From the NCBI GenBank assembly GCA_019915015.1, contig JAHBBC010000001.1, positions 2,604,001 to 2,668,000 on the forward strand: a stretch of DNA of 64,000 nt, in the 5' to 3' direction. Below are positions 1 to 12,300 of this stretch, piece after piece. The first letter of the stretch is position 1, and each line of letters opens with the position of its first letter. A program made the position numbers and the translations under genes. The notes under the pieces are model-generated. The model had not been told where the DNA came from and made no database searches. It saw only the letters and a list, made by a program, of their open reading frames with translations. This DNA is from Auriscalpium vulgare. Lineage: Eukaryota > Basidiomycota > Agaricomycetes > Russulales > Auriscalpiaceae.

Positions 1-15
1 AGGGGAGGAGCTGCC

Positions 16-1322
16 CTAGAACACAGTCGCAACCCACTGCTCGATATCACGGAGCGCCTGCGAGCGCTCAGGCTCGTGCCAGGTCAGCCCCAGGAAATCA
101 TGGGTCGCATCCTCGTACATGAGCCACCGCACACGCTGCGCGCCGACGTCCCCTTCGATGCGCTCGCGCAGCGTCAGCATGGCATCCAGTGTCTGCTCCG
201 CGCCGCCCGCGACGATACACGTCTTCGGAAAGTTGTCGAATAGCCCCTTTGCCTGCGGGAGCCTCAGCGAAGCAGGAGACAGGTAGGCGCTCTGGTAGAT
301 CGTGTCCGCGGGGAGCGCGCCCGTAAGCGCGCGTACTACAAAACCGGACTTCAGGATCTCGTCGATGAAGTCGGAGGCGTAGTTGCGCTTCAGGGAGCAC
401 GTGCGGTCGTCCGTATCGTGCGTCCCGGCCCAGTCACCTGTGGGCGAGAACAGCAGGAGGCCGCCGGGCACGCCGAGGCTCGCGTCGGAGAGCGCGACGA
501 GATAGCGCGCAAGAGCGATGGCGAGGTGGCCGCCGGCCGAGTGGCCCTCGACGACGATGTTGCTTGGGGAGAAGCCGAGGGTCACGACGAGGTAGCGGTA
601 GGCCGCGAGGGCGTCCAGAAGCGCGGCGGGGAAGGGATTCTCAGCGGGGAGGGGCGTGGTGGACGATAGGCGGTAGTCGACGGCGAATGCACGATAGAAT
701 GTGTCTCCGCAGTGTTCGAGGAGCCCGTTCACTATGTTGGGTACGCCGGCCCCGTTGGGTGCACCGGTACCAACCTGTTATTCTGGTGGGCAATGTGTGA
801 TGCATCAATGCAGTATGGCTTACAACGTATGCACCGCCTGTGAGTTTCTTGTTAGAACTTGGACGGGCACGGCAATTGAAACCACGGACCGTGCAGGACA
901 AGAAGGACTTTCTCCTCGGGGGCAGCGGGTTGTCCATACCTGCCCTTCACGGCCCGCTGGCCATACCAGTATCCAGGCACAGACACCGGCTGCACCGCAT
1001 TGGTCTTCGCTGCCGCGGCGATCTCTCCGACAACCAGTTCATCGGGGACGCCATCCACCCAAACAAAACCAAGCTCATCGGCGTTGCTTGCATTCTTTGC
1101 TACGTCGACGAGCGTGAAAAAGGGATCTGTTTTCATGCCAACGTGAACGATGAGTTTGAGGACTCGGATGAGAAACGAGCGCTTGAAGCTCCACGTGCGG
1201 CGAGGGCGCAGTGGAGGGATGGCTGCAGCGATGCTCCACAGGGGTATGCGGATGACGAGGGAAATGAGGATGTAGATGAGGTAGAGGCCCTTGAACGGCT
1301 GGTGTCGGTACGGGAACAGCAT
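16..1322 (-). CDS. alpha/beta hydrolase (HSL/lipase-like), three exons
   Basis: A putative esterase or lipase with the alpha/beta hydrolase fold. Exons read 1322-890, 837-824 and 774-16, giving 401 codons in frame. The N-terminus has a hydrophobic stretch (about residues 14-36, IYILISLVIRIPLW) that could anchor it to a membrane. The oxyanion-hole HGG is assembled across the first intron (LVLHG|GGAYV), and the nucleophile elbow is GHSAGG. Near the end, DATHDF supplies a candidate catalytic His. The middle exon is only 14 nt. Both introns are about 50 nt with GT..AG ends. Family membership is clear from the motifs; the substrate is not. The stop is a TAG at 16-18, so the gene is complete in the window. 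Confidence 0.85.
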
Positions 1323-1827
1323 CTTGAGGGGGAGGCGGACGCAACGATGGCGAGAAAGATGGAACCCACTTTATGTGAGAGGACGTGCGAAGAACAGAGA
1401 GCATACACAGCGACTTCGCAATTCAGCGCTAGAGATCATGATGGCAATAAAGATAGGAACTAATCACCCCAGCATGTGCAGATGGAAGGCGTTCAACATA
1501 GAAGCCAGTATCCGCACTGGAAATGGGATATCCATCCACGGTGGATTTCAGCTCAGCCAGAAAGCTGTCGAGAGAGGCCGCTGAAGTTACACAGGTTCCA
1601 GTCTCCTGGAGTCAGACATAACGCTGATGGTCGAACGACAAGAGTTCATGAACTTTTGGGAGTTTGAAGTTGGTTGAAGCAAGTAGTCGAAGCCTAAGAC
1701 TAGGGTTACTGTAATACACAAGGGCACACAACTTCCACAAGCAAGTACATAGGCCCTCGCTTCCGTGCCGACGCGTCTGCTAATACCCGCGCTTCATCCC
1801 CTCGCCGCCCTCTGTATCCTACATGTC
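1323..1827. promoter_or_regulatory. divergent intergenic region
   Basis: About 500 bp between the starts of the hydrolase (-) and the Dsc4-like gene (+). It presumably holds both promoters. Open frames here are short and show no recognisable protein; I see no clear TATA box or repeat. Confidence 0.4.
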
Positions 1828-2760
1828 ATGCACATTCGGCATCATGCCCAGCGCCAGCACATCATCGACTCAGTATGTCCTTTTCCTCCCTTCTCACTTC
1901 ACAATGGCCCTATGTTGTCTCGACTCCCTTCTTCCGCGAAGCTGACTGACAGTCTTGTATCTGCAGCTCGAGACGCTGCTTTACCAACTCCACGTCGTCT
2001 CGTACTTCATGGCACCCTCTGTCCTTTCCCTCCTCACCCGCTGCGCAGCCCAGTTTCAGCTCTCGAAACCGCGTGATTTCGACGCGAAGCGGTCGCTGCG
2101 CTTCTGGTTCCTCCTCATCCTCATCTTCAACTTTGGGAGCCTCTGGAACCACGCGGTGCAAGGGGTGCCGGAGGGCCGCTCCATTGTGCTGGACTTCGTC
2201 GGCATGGGTGCGTTACGACGTCGTGTTTGCAGCGCCCTAGACACTGACCCGTTGACCTAGCTTTCACGCCGAGCCGATTACAGCTGCTCCTCCTTGACTT
2301 CACAATTGTCTTCCTCTCCATCGTCATCACTACGATCGCGTACGAGACGTCCTACACACTCGCGGCTGCCGGCAATTCGATCCACGATCCACTTCTCACG
2401 ACGCCTTTCCCCAACACAAGTGATATGCCGTCCACGTCGCTCCCCTCGATGGCAAAAGCCCCAGTCATGTCACCCGACACCATTATCATCGACCTACGAT
2501 GGTCACTCCTGCTGAGGCACATTCGCTCGCCGCCGCCGCCGCCTCCAGAGGTCGATGCCGCGCTGCTGCCGATGCCAAACACGACATCAGCAACCGCCCG
2601 CCTTTCCGAGGGCATGCGCATCCTGATGCAGGCACGCGCCGGGTTGCGCGCACGCATGCCTGTGCAGGCGCCTCCGCCTCCTACTGGTGATGGGGGAGAT
2701 ACGGCGCGCAACCAGAGGCGGGTGCCCGGAGGCATGGAGGATTCAGATGTTGGCGCATAG
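1828..2760 (+). CDS. DUF1746 membrane protein, Dsc E3 ligase subunit 4-like
   Basis: Exons 1828-1872, 1967-2207 and 2261-2760 join in frame to 261 codons. The N-terminal part (HIIDS|LETLLYQLHVVSYF) matches what I know of the fungal DUF1746 domain found in Dsc4, a subunit of the Golgi/endosome Dsc ubiquitin ligase that in fission yeast cleaves SREBP. Several hydrophobic segments follow (around VVSYFMAPSVLSLL, FWFLLILIFNFG and LLLDFTIVFLSIVI), consistent with a multispan membrane protein. The C-terminal third is Pro-rich (SPPPPPPE) and soluble. The ATG at 1828 was preferred over 1823 because only that frame gives the conserved start of the domain. Assignment to the Dsc complex rests on the domain alone. 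Confidence 0.65.
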
Positions 2761-2839
2761 AGACGGTATACTGTAGCAATGAGCATGTCACGTATTTATT
2801 TGTCTCTGCGTGCAATCTCAGCACTAACCCGAGGCGGGT

Positions 2840-3100
2840 TCACCACTTGCGCTTCATCTGATAGTTATAAGCGAATCAGAGAAGTTGCACGCAGGTGAGG
2901 AAAGCATGGACCCGTACTGCTTCCCGAAGACACGCGCCGAATTTCTCGAACTCTGCCTTGCAGCTATCCTTCTGCACGTCTGTGTATGTCGCCACGATGC
3001 ATTTGCCGTATGTGACCGACTGTTCTGCGCAGGTGGTAGTTGAATGGACGGCAAGACGCCGCAGAGGTGTCGAAGAGGCGACTCTGGCGGTAGGTTGCAT
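2840..3100 (-). CDS. twin CX9C mitochondrial protein, NDUFAF8-like
   Basis: A small intermembrane-space type protein of 66 codons. Exons 3100-2918 and 2857-2840 join across a 60-nt intron, giving the ending CLREA|MKRKW. The two CX9C motifs are visible as CAEQSVTYGKC and CKAEFEKFGAC; proteins with this layout are imported and oxidised by the Mia40 relay. Spacing and wording fit the NDUFAF8 (C17orf89) family, an assembly factor of respiratory complex I. Reading through the intron gives a less plausible tail (VHAFLTCVQLL), so the spliced form is preferred. The start is 55 bp from the upstream ORF of CSF1, making a tight divergent pair. Confidence 0.75.
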
Positions 3101-3154
3101 CGAGGTTGTTCGGAACAGAGTAGGCTGCTCAGCCGCGCGTCATAAGGCTTAGTC

Positions 3155-3328
3155 ATGCACATCCGCGCCGCGGCCCGCTGCATCACCAACCTCAGGCTGC
3201 ACGACCCGGGGCCAACCCCCGCTACGTCCACGGACGCAATATCGACGCGCCAAACCCAAGCGACGACGCGAGGACACCCTACTTGGAAGGGCTTCTACAG
3301 GATTCGTGAGCCCCAAGCAACTGCCTAG
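3155..3328 (+). other. 57-codon upstream ORF before CSF1
   Basis: An ATG at 3155 opens a 57-codon frame ending at TAG 3326-3328, 30 nt before the CSF1 start. It resembles no family I know. If it lies in the CSF1 transcript leader it would act as an upstream ORF; if transcription starts downstream of it, it is chance. Confidence 0.3.
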
Positions 3329-3357
3329 CGGGCCAGCGGCAAGCTGGCGAGCACGAG

Positions 3358-6300
3358 ATGATCGACTACCTCCTCCTCGCCGCGACCATCCTCATTGTCA
3401 TTGCCGTGCTTCTCTATCTGTTTTTCTGGAACAAGTGCATAGGCTTTCTCATCGGGTTAGTGTTCCGTGTCGCGTACTGGAACAAAGGCGGCGATAGCGC
3501 ATATGTCCACATAGGTGCGTTTCTTGGCACACTGCGCACACGTTCTATCGGGCTAAGGAAAGAATTCTACAGGGTCGTTTCACTTCTCTCTTTTGGCGGG
3601 ACGCATCCTGTTCAAGAACTTTCACTACCATTCTGCCAGCCAGACCATCAAGATCGTGAGGGGCGAGCTTACTTGGCGGTATTGGCTTCGTGCGCCGACA
3701 CTTGAGGAGGATCTGCAGGCGCGCACAGCCGGAGAGGATGCTCGAGGTGAGTGTTCAGTCGTCTCACACCTCCGAATTTGTGGCTCACACCATGCCCAGG
3801 CAAGTCTGGTCTGCGGAAGTCCTCCTGTCGCATACACGGTTCCTTTGAGGGCTTCGAATGGTACCTGTACAACCGCACATCCGCATTTGATGCGATGCTT
3901 GAGCAAATGTATGCGAAGGCGCCGGATCCGCGTGCACAGAGCACTGACAACGCGCCGACTTCCCTGCGGCATATATTCTCCAAATCATCTGGAGCCGAGG
4001 GTATGCTGGCCGTCATGGTTCCGGTGTCCACAATTACTGATACTCGGTTGTCATCACCACAGCAGAACCGCTCTATCCACCCTCTGCTCGGCCTAGAATG
4101 AAGACTCCTGACTTCCTCGCAACCTTCCTACGGAAGATGAAGGAGCAGCTCCCAAATTATGATCCCAAGAGCTTGCTACCGGCCAGCTTTGAGTGTCTCA
4201 AGGGCGCTATCATATGCGGAAATCATTCAACGCCAAGCCTCCTGATCGCAGAGTTCAGCCGTGCGGAGTCAATTTTCGGTACTGTGCCGGTACGTGGTTT
4301 CCTCAGTAACTTTGAACCGTGGCTTATATGCCCGTGTAGTCCAAGTCCCCGATGGATCTTTACAGGCAGCTCCTCAATATCAAGTTTGAGGGAGCGAATG
4401 TCAGCATGGTTGAGAACGACCAATTCATCGCCCCCATGCTCGCCACAGGTGAACAGCTGAAAGAGAAACTCAAGACGTCTCAGTAAGTACTTCTATGACT
4501 ACCCTTTAGCAGGCCTAATGGTGTTTGTGCAGGCTATCCTATCCACGTGGTCTCTATTACCTCGTCCAACATCCTTTCTCCAAGCTCTGGAGCCATGCGA
4601 AACTCGGCACCTCCATGGACACCCTCCGCGATGCCGTCAAATCGCGACGCAATACAACGCCGACCCCCACGTCGAGCTTCCGTAACCGACGCAAACGCGC
4701 GAAGAGCATCGAAATGGAAACTCCTTTTCACTCCGACTTCACGCATATCGAATACGTCGTTGAGCGAAAGATACTGGAGGCACCGTCAGTGGAAATGTCG
4801 TACTACGTGGATGCTGCTGGCGTCGTACCTCATGACCAGCGGCCTTGGGACCTTGAAGGCTATGACATTGGTAATGGCGGAGGTTCGCCTGAGTGGGGTT
4901 TAGACTTGGTCGTCAATGGTGGCTTCATCCGTTATGGCCCTTGGGCTGACCGGCAACGGTAAGCTGACGCATCTACTCTGGAGCTCGTCTTCTAAATTAT
5001 CGTCTCAGTGCCGAACTGCAGCGCGCTTTCTTTCCTTCAACATATCAAGACACCGAGGAGACACCCCGCCTAGCTCCGGGAGATAACCGGATTTGGACTG
5101 CGATGCGAGTTTTCGTTGAGCTCAGAGGTGGGACGACCGTGCAGATTCCATTTCGCGAGCCCTCCAAGGTAGTATTCAGTGTAGATACTTCTCCGTGGTC
5201 TCTTTTTCTGACTGATCTCTGGCAGGATTGGATTTGGGATGGGCTCACGCCGACAGTCTCGAGACCTCGGAAGCGCGAAGGCGCCACGCTCAGCATCAAA
5301 GCCGGAGACGATTCGACTATCAGCTATTTCATACCCATGATCGCGTGCCCGGACGGCTATCATCCTCTCCTTGAAGTACATCTGGACACCGTCACCGTGT
5401 CTTCGAGCCTTAACGACATACGACTGCTAACAGCCGAGTCATGCAGAGTATGTCGCATAATCTTGGACACTTCCTCACGCTAATAGGTACTTTTAGGTGT
5501 CAGGTAACATGCATTCGCCCCTGAAATGGAACGATCACCGGGAATGGTTGTTTGCAATCTCGCTCCGTCAGCCGACTCTGTATCTCTTGCGTGACCACAT
5601 CAACATGCTCACAGATCTGGGCAAGGATTGGAGTACTGGTCCGCCGAGCGACTTTGCGATTTGGGTGCCCATGAGATACAAAGTGAACGTTGACCTACGA
5701 AACTTCGAGATCAATACGTATGTGAATGACCACAATATCATCGACAAACCGCTACTGCGGGATGAGAACGGTGAGCACATGCCCGCGAGCTTTCCGTCCT
5801 CTAGGTAAACTGACTTGGTCACAGCCTTAATGACGATTCGTGGCCCCATGTTGCGAAATGAGAATGTGATCGCGTCGGACAAGTTTAGGCCCAATTCAAC
5901 ATCTGTGCCATTCACACTCGACGCCCCGGACGTAATTGTAGATCTTACATTTCCGAAATGGAGCGCCCACAAGCTACATGCGACTGAGCCCATCACAAGA
6001 CTTCTGCAGGCCGGTTCCCTACGTCTGGACGGCTCTTACCTCTACTTTGCTGAGGTGCAGGAGGATAATATTGAGCAGCTCCGGCTGAACTTCTCGGTAA
6101 GCCGCTTTTTGCACGATATGGCCTATCTCTCAATGCGGCGATAGGCACGCGAGGTGGTCTTCAAATGCCTGGGGTGGTCCATTCGATACTTCATGATTCT
6201 GCGGGATAACTATTTTGGCGCATTCACCCACTTCTCCACCCTCCGGGAGTATTTGGAAAACCGTGAGAAAGGGTTGGTCGGAGATCCCATCATCGAGAAA

Positions 6301-9300
6301 TACCGTCCCGGAAAGGTAGCTGTGCTTCATGCCTTCATGTCCAACAACTCACGTGGGCGTAGTCAAATCAATTGCAGGTGGAACTGCAGCTAGCCATCAC
6401 GCAGTCCTCTATCATCTTACCCTGTGGACTGCCAGGCTACGAGACGTTCATTCCTTTGGCGAACCAGCATGTGCTCGACGTGGACCTCGGTAGTTGCATC
6501 ACTCTTGCGGTGCCAGAGCTAGAGCTGCAATTGCGATCCCATGATTATGCGATGGGTTTGTACCAAGGTAGTATGTCGCTTGTATAGTAATTGACATTCA
6601 CACAGAGATGTCTCTAAACGTCGGGGCGCTATATGGCAGCATTGACACCTCCTCTACAGAACGAAGGTTATTTCAGAGACCGAAGTGGCGACCAGAGAAG
6701 GAGGCATTTGTGGTTGATAGTGAGTCACGTCGCAGTTTAACTCTCACATACTCACAATTCTTAGAGCTTGACGTTGTTGCACACCGACTGTTTGGGCCCC
6801 AGCCGAAGACGGCGACCTACGTTTGCATGTGGGAAATTGACGTCGGCGACATCAAGGGAGTCATCACGTCTGTGGAATCCCGCGCATTCAAGGTCGCCAT
6901 GGATGCATTCATTTTAAACTACCGTGACCCTCTCGATGCACCCGCAACACGATTCGTCGTTCCGTCGGACCCAGATGGTCAGTGCTACAGAAGCTCCTTT
7001 CGCGGCTGCCAACTCACATCTTCATAACACAGTGACTTTCTTGAAGCTGACGCTGGAAGGCCTCGATATGACTTGGACGGGAACCAGTGTCTCTATTCAA
7101 GCCCTCGTCCCTCGCGGTGTTCATCTTGAAATGAACGACTTGGCGGGCAATCTGTATCGCAGAGTGACAAGCGTCAAAATACCTGAAGCAGTCATCAGAT
7201 TCCTTCACGCTACTGGGGCCCAAAATCGCTGGATCGAAGCTGGAGAAGTGACGACTGATGTTATGATGGACATGTACTCCCGACCTCCTGGATGGTCGGA
7301 GTCGGCGCTTGCTCAAGAAAAGTTTTTGTCTGAACAGGACGTCTTGACGAACCGATTACATGCCTTGCACTCGGAAAGATCTCGTAGGAGGCGACAGCCC
7401 GCGAGTAAGTTGCTTACCAACTACCCGCACTGTCTGCTCATACGGAAGTTGCAGGATCTGGTCTTTACACGGGCCCCTTGCGTTTGCCTCGCCCCGCCCA
7501 CCACCGGAAGTGGGTATCCCCGGAGTTGGACCAAAGCGACCATCGCGACAATGACCACTTGACCAAGCCCACTCCTTGGCCCCAGCGAGGACCCTATGTT
7601 TCCGATTCTGATGGTGAAGACTCTCATGCGGAAACGGATCGTGACCTGCGCCTAGCGTATGTTTATATATGATCAAGGGCGTTCGAACCTTGCTGATCGG
7701 AATTTCAGGCGATCTCGGCCTATCTCGATGGCAACCGAGTTCGACAGCGAGAGCATGGCTAGTGGGGACGAGTCCGACGATGCTGATCTCACCGACGACG
7801 ATGGATTCGACAGCGAGTGGTCAGACGGTGAGCATGCTTGCTGCAGTGTCCATTACTTGACTTTCTAATGTCAACAATCCAGACAATTCCTCTCTCAGCC
7901 GGTCCACCATGGCGCGTTATCACCGGTATTCCAGACTCTATACTTTTGACACATCCGCACGGCCATCATTCTGGGATGAGCGTGCAGTCAACCTTGTGAA
8001 AGTAAGCCACGAGTATTCTACCGATCAATTTGTCCACCGCTGACGTTTCCGAAGGACTATAGGCCCTCGATCCCTCCTGCCGTCGACCCACCCCCGCCAG
8101 CGCATTCGCAGCATACTCGGCAACCTTTCGATCAGTGGTCTGCTGAGCATAGCAGCGACCAACATGACTCTACTTCGGTTCGCTTACATATCCAGACCGC
8201 ATCTGTCTGGTTCACGCCAATCCTCCCTCCCACGCTAATCCAAGTTTTGGAAGAACATTCCAGAGTGGTAAGTTCCGGATGAGAAACGTGAATATAGGGA
8301 TGCTGATAGGATGTACGCAGTTCGTAGCGTCTGAACAGCGTATCGACACACTTTTGGCCCATCGGCAGAAGGCCCTCATGGCCCATTCAACAGTAGTGGA
8401 AGATACGTTGTTTGATGTCCACGTCCAGACGCTCAGGATCCGCGCCATACAACTCGTTCCTGGCGCTCGAGATAGTCCGAAGGCGCCCAGTCTACTGGCA
8501 CCTGAGGTCAAAGCGTCACCTAGTCACGAGCTGACTGCCGTTGACTGGATGCTCGATGACTGTACGGTGAAAGGACAAACCATGGGGCCAAAATCCGACA
8601 GCAAACAGTCAATTGCAGCATCTGTTGGCCATACGTCGATTTCTTTGAGCAAGGCAGGATCGCGGCGTCCGAGAATGGGCAGAGCTCCGGAGGAATGGAC
8701 GTCCATCCTGAATATTTCTTTAAGCGACGCCCAGTGTGCAATATCTCAAACGAAGGCGAATCTGGCGTGGAATTCTTTCACGGTAGCCCTGGAACATGTC
8801 GCGCCTAATTACGCCGTGGCCATCATCTGTGCGCACGAAGAACCTTCATTGCAAGCTTTTCACGCATACCGGCAGCTCAGACGGGATGAAATTTCCACAT
8901 CTCGCATTCGTATCCATAACATCCTCCTGTGGTCGAAGGAGCATTCCATAGTAGACCCTCTGTCCACCATCCAACCCTCCTACTTGATCCAGACTGGCCG
9001 GCCCCATGACCTCCGCGTCAACGCAGGCGTGAAGGTTCTGATATACCTCCGTGTCTGCCTTCGCTCCATGGATCCCAAACAGCACCAAGCCATTCGGGAG
9101 ATACGCTCTGGCGACGATTCCGGTGTGTCTAGGGAGCGCATCCTACGGCTCCTGGAAAGCCAGTTGACAGGTCTTTTGCCGGATGGCGAGCCAGGATCGC
9201 TCACTGATACCGACCTGTTGACAGAGCTGTATCCGAGACCTCAGGAAGACGCAGGCAGTTATTCTCCCGCCAAGCAGTGCTTGGAAAGCGTCACCATCGA

Positions 9301-12300
9301 CTCACGAACGCTGGGGTTCACTATCTCCGATCCTTCTGGCGGAGCTGCGTCAAACATCCAGCTGGGGCCCATCAGTGTAACCGCTGTGTTGCAGAAATCT
9401 AGGATCCTCCCTATAACCTCGTCAAAGTCCGTCAAGGACCTCAGTACGCCTAGTCGAGACACCTCGCGGCTCAAGATACAACACGTCATGCTGTCGGTCT
9501 CAGTGGAAAGCGTCGACCTCCTCATCCTTCCCCATGTGCTGTCCTTTACACAACGCCTACTTCGACTTCGCAGAGAGTTCGTACCTCAAACGACCGAAAA
9601 GTCGCACAGTCGTCAAATAGGGATCTTCCCATCGATGGACACCGTCTATGGTGACCTGACTTTCTCACTGAAGCAGATGCGGATACAGGCGGCGGCTGAG
9701 AAGCTGGTCATCGTCTTTCAGCTCACAGGCTTGGCTTTTGTCTCGTCCGCATTCATCCGGATCACCGCTGGGCAACAAGGACGAACGGATGTCTCCAATA
9801 ATTCATCACTGGTCATAGATACCATATCTTTGCAGGCGCGGTCGTCAACTACGCAGACAGATCCCACCGCTCAAGACGCGTTAGCCATGATAGTCGTTAA
9901 GCGCGCCAAAATAAGCGGGGTCTTTCGTCAAGAATTGGCTCTAAGCTCGACGTTGCGTGCACTTCTCACGATGGATGACCTTCGTTTCACCGTGCCGAGG
10001 AGTGCAATACGACTGAGCCGATTCATCGAGGAATGGCGTGCAGATTACCTTCCAGGTATCGAGGAAACTGTCCAGACCATCATCTCTGAAGTTCGGCAGG
10101 AACCCAAAGCACAGCCCTCGCCAGTATCACAGCAGCGCCGATTTTCCACCGTCCATTTGCAACTTGGTCTTACTTCATGCGGCATATCTCTTCATGTCAT
10201 GCCTGGTACTTGGCTCTCGTGGGAGGCGTTCAACATCATATCCTATCTCAGACTGGGCGTCACGAATTCTCGCAAGATGATGCCAACTTTCGGCGTGCAG
10301 TTTTCTTCTCAGCGAATCAGCATCATGTCTGTTCCCAAAGAGCCCGCAGGGCCTTCCTCGGATGAGCGCCTCAATCTAGAACTTCCCTCGATGACTGTGA
10401 CCGGAAGGTACGAAGACCGCGGTGTGCATGTCCTGGCTTCGATTGGACTATTCCATGTCACTGTCAAGCCATCCTATTTGGACACCCTTTTGTCGGTTCA
10501 GCAGAAATTTGGTCAGGACTTCAGCGACCTTGTGCACTTCCTGGGAGAAGCTCGACATACGCGACAACCGCGTCCGGAGTCGAAACAAGTCAAGTCGGCG
10601 GGCATGTCCCTCCATAGCGCTTTGCTGAAGGTCGGGGGCTTCCGGGTTGGACTCGAGGGACATTCCTCCACGGTTTTCTTAGAATGCCAAGACATCAACG
10701 GGGGATTCGATGCCAACCACGCCCAGTACTGGCAACTGAATGTCACTGGACTCGCTCTGTCGTTGGCTCCCCGGGCATACGCCTTATCGCATACCGTGTT
10801 TTTCAACGGCAACCATCGTTCTGCCTTCGTCATCATAGACTTCACAGGAGAGGTAACTCGCCGGCATGATGGGGTTAAGGAGGTCAAAGTCATTTTCAAG
10901 AAGACGCACGCAGTCCTGCAGCCAAGCTCGATTGGGGAGATTGGGGACTTCGTAGACAATCTTCAGGTATGTCCGAACGTGCTATCTTTCTCAGCTTTTC
11001 TGATCGGTTGGCCAGGCTGAAGTACTCATTCGACAAGAGGAGCGAGCCCGAGAACTCGCCGCTTTCAAGGAGAAGACACGTGAAGTCATGAGAACATTCG
11101 AAGTCAGGACGAAGGAAAGCAACTCCGAAGACCAATTGGCATGGCTGGATGACTACAGTATCATCGTTGACATCAAGAACATTGGCGCCGCCTTTCCTTT
11201 GGAATACGACAACAATCTAGAACTTCCGCGTGGGGCTCATCAGCACGTTGCTGTTCCTGCATTCTTGTTCTCCATCAAGTCTGTAGAGTTTGGGGCAGAG
11301 CGGAATGGACACGGGAAATTCACCATGTCTGGATTCTCGTTTCAGTTTGTCAACAAGTGTGTCTTGATTCGTCATTCCTGGATATCTCGCTAACAAACTC
11401 TACAGGTTCAAACAGTCGACCCCCACAGATTTCTCTGGTGACAGTCATCAAACGCGAAACCGGTTACTGTACCCCTCCATGACGGCACAACTTCGTTCTG
11501 AGCGGTCGGCTACATCGCGACGCATCCGAGTTGGGGCGGATGTCAGCGGCTTTATATTGGACGTCGACTCATCAATCACGGATCACGTTTTCTCTCTCGT
11601 GGACGTCTATCGGCGGGGCAAAGAGCGGGTGGACAAACTCACGATGAACCTTCCTCGGAGTACGTTGAGACAAGAATTGAAGCCGAAACTCGAGGCGATA
11701 GCGGCCGAAACGCAAGACAAGGCCTTGCCGACATCGAGCATGATACTCTCTCTGGTCTTCCAAAGTGGCTCCGTGCGCATGCACAGTGGAACCGGCATGG
11801 CACGCTCTGGATCACTGCACGACATCAGCGACAGCCGCATGCCCACATCCGTTGCCGAATCGTTCAACCTTCCGATTGTCTCTGTCTGGGGCGAGTATCG
11901 TGCAGTTTCTGCAACCCAAAAGCTAACTGGAGCCAAGGGTGCGGACGCAAGGTCGCTGATGTTCAAGAGCACGGTCCATTCGAGCCAAAACACCATTCGC
12001 CCCACATTGCTTCCATTCATATCCGAACTCGTCAACCACGTCGATGTGCGCATGCGCAAAGCGAGCACGAAATCCTCTACCTCTACGACGGAGGCTGCCC
12101 GCGAGCTGATCTCGTCAGTGCCATCAGAGATCAATTCCGCCGAAGATGACGTTCATTCCGGCATGCAAATCACCTTTGCTCTGCGCATTGACCAGAGCAA
12201 ACTGCAACTGACTTGCCAGCCCGATGTGAATGTCATCGCAGGCATGCATTGGGACAGCGGCGGTTTTGTCGTGAACGTGTCGTCTGGGGGTCGGCATATC

